Positions 56,496-64,000 of a stretch of DNA of 64,000 bases are shown piece after piece. Numbering within the stretch: position 1 is the stretch's first letter; the number at the start of each line of letters is the position of its first letter. The stretch lies in the NCBI GenBank assembly GCA_029891345.1, contig CM056993.1:279135016-279199015 (forward strand), given 5' to 3'. The notes beneath the pieces were generated by a model that saw only the letters and a program-made list of their open reading frames with translations, had not been told where the DNA came from and made no database searches. Source of the DNA: Dryococelus australis. Lineage: Eukaryota > Arthropoda > Insecta > Phasmatodea > Phasmatidae. The position numbers and the translations under genes were made by a program.

Positions 56496-59400
56496 AATTG
56501 CCCAGCAACCAGAACGCCATCAGAGCTCATGGAGGCAGCATCCGCACCCCTACACGCTCCTTTCATCATGGACGCGATTAAAACTGCGTTCAACAGTGAC
56601 GCTGAATTAAGAAAAATGCCCTAACTAATGAACGAATTAATGCCCCTAATAGAACTAGTCGTCGTTTGGACAACTCCTGGTCATTCGCAGGAAGACAAAA
56701 TTGCTCAGACAATCACGCTCCACTTAAATATAGTCAAGAGCATTGACCACGCAAACAAACAACTGTAATGCAGATACAGAAAATAATTCCGATCCACACA
56801 TGTACACAATTTTCTACTGGAATGCTCATGGACTTAGTAACAAAAAGGACCAAATTATTAATTATTTGTCTCTGAATAAAGTAAAAATCACAGCAGTAAA
56901 TGACACACATTTGTTACGCCCCTTTAGGACTTAGCAGGGCTAAAGGAAGGCAAGGAGAAGGACGCACACCATTAATAAAAAAAAAACATGTACCTTTTTC
57001 TGCAACAAAAACATTGCCTCTTCAGATAGTAACCCCGCTTCAAACAAAATGACAGTTTATTAATCTGGGCTACCAAATATAGACGTGGCAAATAACTAAG
57101 CAGACTTGCTAACCAAGTTCATTAACGTCATGTAGTTCTGTAAACACACCAACCCCCTAATAGCAGCATTTAATCGTACTACAGAAAATTGTAGGCATCA
57201 CACATTTCACCAGCTGGCGGGATGAAACGTAAACCGTTCAGACAGGACAGTCTTTGGCAGGGCAGGAGTACTCACATAAAATTGCTTGGGTTTGCTAATT
57301 GACACGCGTGTCATTTGATGCAGGGCTTCACATTTGACACCAAATAATTAATTCTCTGTCTCTGTGGGACAAGGCGCAGAATGTAGGCAGAGGTGGTGGA
57401 GTTGCAATATTTATTCACCACTCAGTCGTATATCACGAAATATTACTTCCAGATTTTATTACACTGGAAGCAGTGGGAATTGAAATTAAATTAGGCCAAC
57501 AAAAAACTAAACTGCTATTAATTTATGCCCCACCAGGGAGCACTCTAACAGTAGCAGATCTTGATACATTAATTAATAATGCACGCCCTGTAATATTAGC
57601 CATCGGGGACATTAATACAAAACATCCGTATTAGCATTCGCGAACTAGAACTGTAAATGGGTTGCTATTGCACAGGGACCAAACTAATCGAACTTATCAG
57701 GTTATGGTACCTTATGAGCAGACATATAACACGACACAAGGAAATCAATACCCTAATGTGCTTGATATCGTAATAAATAAACAGTTTAATACTGCCTTCG
57801 ACCTCAGGGTCGAGCAGGATCTTTCTTCTGACCACTTACCAGTACATATAGATTTTCACTCACTTAATGGTACAACTACTGCCCCTAGAAAAATTAAAGA
57901 CTATTCCTATGTGAACTGGCCCACATTAACAAATTATACACACAAAAATTTACCGCAATTAGATGCAGAATATATAACATCAACTGCTCTAATCGACGAA
58001 GCAGTCTCAGTGTTTACTGAAACTATTCATAACGGTATGGCAGAGCACATTCCAGAGAAAATAATCACAACAAAACTAGGAACTTTCCCACAATATATAC
58101 GGGATATTATCACGCAAAAAAATCACTTAAGGCGCCAGTACACACGTCGCAGAGATCGCAGAATTAAGGCCCGCATAAATGAGTTGCAGGCAGTGATCTC
58201 GGAAGAAGTAGCCCTTTGAAGGGCTAGTGTTTGTATTTAATTTTGCGATTTTCGCATCCCAAACACGAATAATGTGTGGGGGCCAACCAAACGCATATTA
58301 AACAAAACTGATCAAATTCCGCCCTTAACCACGAACACTGGGGTAGCTTTCACCCCTGCAGCGAAGGCACAGGCCTTCGCCAATATGCTGGAAAACACTT
58401 TCCAACCAAATCAAGTACCCAGTGATAGAATCTTTACAGCCCAAATTCTTCAGGAACTAGATTTTAAACAACGGCAGCCCACAGAGCACGAACCAGAATA
58501 TACACAACTTCAAGAAGTTAAACTTGCCATTCGCCATATGAAGCCCAAAGAAAAAAGGGTACCTGGTGAGGATGGCATACAAGCGATTGTATTAAATAAA
58601 CTCCCCGATTTAGCTCTTGAGCATTTAGCACTCTGTGTGAATTCAATGCTCAAGTTCGAATATTTTCCGAATATATGAAAAAATAAAGCAAATGTAATTG
58701 TTTTCCACAAACCAGGAAAAGACAAGAACCTGCCACAAAATTATAGGCCAATCAGCCTACTCAACACACTTTAAAAAGTAGTTGAATATATTATATTAAG
58801 GGTATTAAATTATCACTTGGAAAGTAATCTGGTGTAAAAACTATTTGTGCCGGAGTTCCACAAGGCAGCATTTAAGGCCCAGTATTATTTAATATATACA
58901 TAAACGACCTACCGAAACCTGATCACCGAATGGTGCAATTTGGGTGCTATGCGGGCGACACAGTTACTTTCAGTGGCTCCCACAATCTATAGCAACCCCA
59001 AGGTTACAAAATGTCTTAAAAATTTTTTTAAAACAAAATCGCGAATTAAAATTAATGCCGGCAAAAGTGAAGCTATTGTTTTTGCTCGCAGACAATTACC
59101 CCAGGCGAATAATCGCCCCGAATTAACTCTTTTTGACGAAAAAATCCCCCATAAAGATGTGGTGAAATACTTAGGCGTCCACGTGGACAGAAAGCCCATT
59201 TGGAAGGCGCATATAGATGCCAAATGTGCCAGCGCCAAAGCTCGGCTATCCACACTATCCTATATTAAACCCACGAAGCCCCCTAACCCGAAGCAAGGCT
59301 GTATTACTGTATACAATGCTAATACGCCCAATTATAACTCATACTGCACCCACTTGGGCACATTCAGCTAAAATGCACACAAGGAGCCTCCAAATAATTC

Positions 59401-59636
59401 AAAATAAATGTCTGCGAAGAGCAGCAGATGCGCCCCGATACTGCCCTACTGCAGATCTGCATCGCGAATTAAAAATTGAAAAACTGGATGAGCACTTTGT
59501 AAAATTAGCAAAAAAATTTTATACTGATTGTGCAAACAGTGCAAATGCGAAGATATCCAGCCTCGGGGACTATTGCCCCAAGGAAAGTCAAAAACATAAG
59601 CGGCCGAAAAGAAATTTGGCTCACAGGCTGCCATAA
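56496..59636 (+). pseudogene. Jockey-like element copy C, ORF1 end and ORF2 (EN and RT)
   Basis: An ORF1 C-terminal relic (about 56500-56765) is followed by ORF2 at 56743 with the EN start YWNAHGLSNKKDQI and AVNDTHL (TH for the usual ET.L). About 400 bp of foreign sequence separates it from the rest of EN (GGGVAIFIH about 57390; GDINTKH about 57607; SSDHLPVHID about 57828). RT blocks: EDGIQAIVLNKLP, NYRPISLLNTL (about 58738), then a deletion leading to GVPQGSI-stop-GPVLFNIYINDLP and YAGD (58948-58959), a mutated catalytic motif. The C-terminus has QNKCLRRAADAPRYCPTADL. It is related to but distinct from copy B. Confidence 0.83.
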
Positions 59637-61150
59637 CCTCGCTAAATTACACCAGTAAGTCGCGTGATAATTCCCACAAACACATCCAATGATACGAAGC
59701 AAAATGTGAACACAGAACAAGGCAAATCAAGCTATGTACAGCTTCTGGATCGGAGATGGCCATGTGCTTTACATTGCAAATTTGTTTTCTATGCTACACT
59801 ACGTGCGCACCCGAGTGTCAGAATCGCGGGATCCAACCCGGAATTTCGGTCTAGTGTATGCCTGTACGTTGCCCCTATACACCTACCTGATAGCCAATAT
59901 GGCGTCCTTCAGGCTGGCTATTATATTATTTATATCCTTCATTACTAATTACCTAATTCTTCGACACTACACTGGTCACGCACAACTCTGCCACCACTAC
60001 ACACACCACACTAGCTGCAAGCGAACTTCCACTGTAGGTAATGGCATTTCATTACATCACACCGCAACCCCCTTCCCCTTATTAATTACTCCTATTTTTA
60101 TGTCTGGAAACCAAAACTTTGTTTCTGCTTCCAGAAAGATGACTGGCATCTGCGGGTGGGTGGCGCAGATCAATCCCCCGCCTCCAGGGCCATGCAGATC
60201 GACACATTTCATATCGCCCTTATTAACTCACAAAGTCTATCTTAGCGAACTTACAATAACCCTACTTTCTCCAGCTCTAATCCAATAAAAGGAATTATTT
60301 TTATACTCCGCGACTGTCGCATAGTTTTTTCCCATGTCCTCTCTGCTTTGCCTCGTTTTCTATGCCCCTTACTAGCCCCTTCTTCATTTGGGGTGTGCCC
60401 ACGGCTACAATTGCAGCCATGGCACCAGACAACCCTGCTCACCCGCGATGCATGCGCCCAATTTTATTAATTAAACCTGACCAAATGCGTAAATGGCTTT
60501 CCCCGAGACGCATCCCATTCTTCAACCATCTTGGCTACTAACATACATGCAAGAGGGCACACATAAATGTGAAGGTGTTCACGCTGGCATTGCGAGATTT
60601 GAGGGCTCGCCAGCGGAAAATAAAAAGACTCCGGCAGTCACTCGTAGTCTTCTCTAGAGAAAACAGCGAGCACTCCTTAGTGCTGAGGCCTCCAGCACAC
60701 CTAGGGTCTCCAGTAGCCATGGCGGCTACTCCCTGCGACAACAATAGTCTTCGACACCCATCAAACACGAATATACCCTGTTACTTTCCCGTCTGCTTGG
60801 TAGCAGATAACACGAGTCACAGTGTTTATCGAGTCCTCAATAAATAACACTTTGTTCTCTATCCTAACGCTTTTATTTCTAGAGTAACGTCTACTTCGGC
60901 CATTAGGAATAATTCGCACTATGCACTGCCGACAGAAACCGGGAACTTTTTTAATCCGAACTTGTTTGACTGAGGAATCCCTCCTGGGGACCTCCAGTCT
61001 AGTAACACATCCATTAGACGACCGCCTGTTGCTTCTTACTATCTCGAGCAACCAGGTGCTAGAGGGAAGGAACATAGGAGCCACAACCACTAGGAATACT
61101 TTCCACCAAGGAGAGACAGCATGCCTTGGTTATATCACCTACCAGAGCAC
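59637..61150. other. 3' region of copy C and spacer
   Basis: Probable 3' UTR of copy C up to about 60500, then unassigned DNA. Open frames at 59734-60288 and elsewhere have no domain. AATAAA occurs near 60839. Confidence 0.35.
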
Positions 61151-61928
61151 CTAGGTGCTGGAGGTGGTATTGGCCTGGGTATTGCGGCCTGGCCTTGGCT
61201 GGATATTACATCCAGTAGTAGCATTGGTTGGATCACACGGCTCAACGTCTGATCTACCCGCTAACGTGGGGGATCCACGGGGACAATTACCGAGCTCGTG
61301 CTACGAATCAGCTACTGAACGTACACTATTATAGGGAATAGTTTCTCGTTCGGAGTGCACGACGTGTCGTGTTCGGCGGCGAACCAAACTGTATGACTTA
61401 TAAGATAAGGCATGGCTGACGGCGTAGGGAACAAAAGATTGCTCATCTAGCTGTCAAACAGCGGAATACCTTTTAGCCCCTCCTACACAGGAAAGACAGA
61501 CGGAACAGGACCACGCTGCCTCACTCAGATTACGGGCATCCTCGACTATCCCCGTGGTACGATATATATTTTTTCTACCGCACGTCCGAACAAGTTCCGA
61601 CTACCACCCTGTGCTGAGGAGTCTATTATACAGGACTGAGGCTAGGTATGGACTCGCCAATCCTAGATTCTGGGGTCAAGAGTTAGCAGCCTGGAACTTT
61701 TTGAGTACGGTGTGAGACAACTCGGTACAACATAATCTAACCCAAGAACCGTAGCACCGGCTTCGCTCAGCCATCAAACCCATGTTATTATCCGACCGAA
61801 GACCTTCAGAGCAAGACAAGTTAACTAACACCTCCCGTCAGCTACCAATAACCATGCACTTGGTCTAGCGCAATAAACCTCTATGATCGTGCCATAGTCA
61901 GTAACCGGGCACGCGTCAAGAGATTTTC
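61150..61928 (+). repeat. Probable 5' LTR of a second gypsy-type element
   Basis: Placed by what follows: a tRNA primer site at 61929. Inside are a TATA-like GATATATATTTTTT (about 61561) and AATAAA (61872-61877) about 55 bp before the end, as expected for promoter and polyadenylation signals of an LTR. The left border is a guess because the partner LTR is outside the window. Confidence 0.45.
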
Positions 61929-61945
61929 TGGCGCCCAGCGTGGGG
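61929..61945 (+). promoter_or_regulatory. Primer binding site, tRNA-Lys type
   Basis: TGGCGCCCAGCGTGGGG differs at one base from TGGCGCCCAACGTGGGG, the complement of the 3' end of insect tRNA-Lys (including CCA). This primes minus-strand DNA synthesis in gypsy-type elements. Confidence 0.75.
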
Positions 61946-62209
61946 AATCAGACTTAACTGTACACAGTGAACGGCTGAACTAGACCAACCTGGACCCGGA
62001 GAACTAAGGGTCAAGCTTTGGCGCCCATAGTCATTAACATGTCAGCTCCAGAGATCAATGCCACCACAGGCTAAAACCGTGACCCTGAGCATGACATACC
62101 CGAATCACAGTGTAGCCATGCCGACAGTCCAGGTATTTGCTCACTACGAATAGATGTACCTACTACACCAAGACAGTCTATCAAGTATGCATAGGCTGGC
62201 CTGAATAGG

Positions 62210-63250
62210 CCAATGACACAAGATTTAGAGTACAGATGCGAAGCCTGCCGCCAACAATCTATGAGCTTCTGTAGCGAAATCACTTGCCCCGACCGAGGCA
62301 TTAACCATATACGGTGCACGTCATGCAGCGAACCATACCATCACCTGTGCATAGGATGGCCCGACGAAAGTATACTTCTCGCTCCCGCCGGTCAAAACCG
62401 TCTCGTATTCATATACAACCAGGTACGGCACTTGGCCACCCAGCAACCGGGCGAGGCGATGACATCCAAATTACGGATTTTGCAGGACGACCCTACAAGG
62501 ATCCGGTAGCCTTAACACAAGAGTGTGAAAGGGAGTTTGGGGAGACGGCTCTACTGGCAAAACAACGGGTCAACAGGGCCCAGTTACATTAAAAGGGCCT
62601 AGCCTTAATGTTGTGGGAACGATACGGCGCGTTCCTGACCGATTGGAAACAATTCAGCAATAGACTCGCTGCTGAATTCACTAACGAGGAGGTGTTAGCT
62701 CGACTAGCTATGCAATTCTATAGCCAGACCCAGGTACCCAACGACGAAGCCGAAATATTCATACGTCGTAAGGAACGGATGTTTCGACGCATGTTCCCCG
62801 AAGTCGACGAAGCCACAGCCATCCGTTCAATTAGCCGAATGCTACTGCCTAGCCTAAGGAACGTCGTCCTCACGGCTAATCCAACGACCCTGGAAGAGCT
62901 GTCGATCGCGCATGGGAAGCAGAGCAAAATTTTGTGGCACAAGCCAGTCCCGAAAAACCCATATCGGCAAAAGTCCCAGAGATACGAGCTCCACCGGTCG
63001 CATCACTCAAGAATGCACCAGCTCCATCTACCCACATGGCGTTCGTACCGGAATGCTGGTTCTGTCCGGTGAACCACTGGAATAAGGACTGCCCCCGAAA
63101 ACCAGAGGGGTCCGCCATTCCATCCAACAAGGTCAATAGAATGCCAGCCACCATACCATCAAGACCGACCAAAAACCAACCCCCGATGCTAAGATGGGAA
63201 ACCAGGCCACCACCACCAGACCACAAGCACCCATCATCATCCAGATTTTA
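62210..63250 (+). pseudogene. Gypsy-type Gag with N-terminal PHD-like finger, frameshifted
   Basis: From about 62213 a cysteine-rich stretch (CEAC...CTSCSEPYHHLC) has PHD-like spacing C-x2-C-x22-C-x2-C-x4-H-x2-C; the last Cys pair is not found before a frameshift near 62380. The main Gag domain is open at 62608-62935 (LMLWERYGAFLTDWKQFSNR, EIFIRRKERMFRRMFPEVDE, LLPSLRNVV), matching retrotransposon Gag helices. After another frameshift near 62935 comes a zinc knuckle CWFCPVNHWNKDC (CX2CX3HX4C, about 63053-63091). Confidence 0.7.
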
Positions 63251-63299
63251 AATGAGGGACCATCAATCCCCATAGCTCCACACACAGAAGTCGAGATAA

Positions 63300-64000
63300 A
63301 GTAAAACAGAGTGCTGGTGCTAGTTGACTCAGCTGAAACTGGGAACTTCATCCGAAGCAGCATCCTGACTACCGAACAACTAGTGTATATGCGGCCCCAA
63401 AAGAAAATAGTGCGAATGGCATAGCACGATACTATGGATTAATGGTCGAATTACCCTAACGGTAAATATGCACCGCCTCTCGGCGTCAACAGAATTCATA
63501 GTATCACCTATAATTTCCGAAGTGGTGATACTAGATTGCCCATGGCTCCAGCAACAACAGTGCATCATAGACTATGGGCAACACCACGTGTACATGGGCG
63601 AGGATAGGATGACAAACTGGGACTACAGTCCAGACAACATTGTAACTATGCCTATCGATCCCATCCAGAATAATCACGAGCTTGGCGAAACGGAATTTAT
63701 CCAACTATACCTAGTATTAACCGAACATGCTAGCACATTTGGACAAGGGGGGTTGCTACGTCAAACAAGATGGATCCAACACGAGATCTGGACGACAACC
63801 GACGTCCCCGTATACAACAGATCCTACAGTGTGTCAGCACGCCACTCTGACTTAATCATGGAACAAGTGAACGACATGAAGAACCAGGGAATTGCGGAAC
63901 CCACGAATTCACCTTACAATTCCCACGTGGTCCTCGTCCGGAAGAAAGACAGAAAACTTAGATTCTGTGTTAATTATACGGATCTAAACAAAGTTACACA
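63300..64000 (+). pseudogene. Gypsy-type protease and beginning of reverse transcriptase, runs off window
   Basis: A protease-like segment VLVLVDSAETGNFIRSSI (about 63312) has DSA where DTG or DSG is expected. Stops follow near 63420 and 63440. From about 63785 the RT start is readable: EIWTTTDVPVYNRSYSVS, KNQGIAEPTNSPYNSHVVLV, RKKDRKLRFCVNYTDLNKV, matching the SPxxSPxVLVxKKDGxxRFCVDYRxLN block of Ty3/gypsy RT. The remainder lies beyond base 64000. Confidence 0.8.

Noticed and set aside
59734..60288. Plus-strand open frame of 184 codons next to the RT end
   Set aside because: Low-complexity, no domain, and positioned like a 3' UTR; nothing supports a protein.
1..64000. A new multi-gene system such as defence, biosynthesis or secretion cluster
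   Set aside because: Apart from one host gene everything recognisable is transposon-derived or non-coding; no conserved gene neighbourhood is present.

Overview
The window looks like nuclear DNA of an arthropod, most likely an insect. It is AT-rich, has no dense coding, and carries one multi-exon host gene whose introns are packed with transposable-element remnants typical of insect genomes: tRNA-derived SINEs, Tc1/mariner, pogo and hAT DNA elements, short terminal-inverted-repeat elements (MITEs), Ty3/gypsy LTR elements and Jockey-like non-LTR elements. Some SINE bodies resemble ones known from polyneopteran insects. That hint comes from memory and not from a search.

Host gene. A lysosomal glucosylceramidase (GBA1-like, glycoside hydrolase family 30) lies on the minus strand. 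Seven coding exons fit together with matching splice phases: 41938-41875 (signal peptide), 33855-33661, 29129-28988, 15294-15138, 9850-9690, 6139-5908 and 2987-2843. They encode about 365 residues and include both catalytic glutamates. The C-terminal exons lie beyond base 1, so the gene spans at least 39 kb.

Introns. Intron 1 (33.9-41.9 kb) holds a broken DDE transposase gene with a hAT-type MITE inserted in it (precise 8-bp target duplication), plus several MITEs. Intron 2 (29.1-33.7 kb) holds SINEs and MITEs. Intron 3 (15.3-29.0 kb) holds a giant foldback palindrome (about 16.6-25.2 kb) whose left arm was split by a complete 3.28-kb pogo-like transposon. Next to exon 3 is a three-deep nest (SINE in MITE A in MITE B). 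Introns 4-6 hold a split Tc1-like transposase, a hAT-like element, SINEs and more MITE A copies. At least 11 MITE A copies or fragments occur, several within tens of bases of exons.

Upstream of the gene (42-64 kb) is almost solid retrotransposon debris: a long-TIR DNA element (43.9-45.8 kb) abutting a truncated gypsy pol (45.8-47.9 kb), three pieces of Jockey-like elements (49.2-50.6, 50.6-55.3 and 56.5-59.6 kb), and the 5' part of a second gypsy-type element (LTR, tRNA-Lys primer site, Gag, protease, start of RT) running off the right edge.

No microbial operon, CRISPR array, defence system or other convincing new molecular system was found. The most interesting material is structural: the palindrome with its own empty-site control, MITEs touching splice sites, and PHD-type zinc fingers in two unrelated mobile elements.
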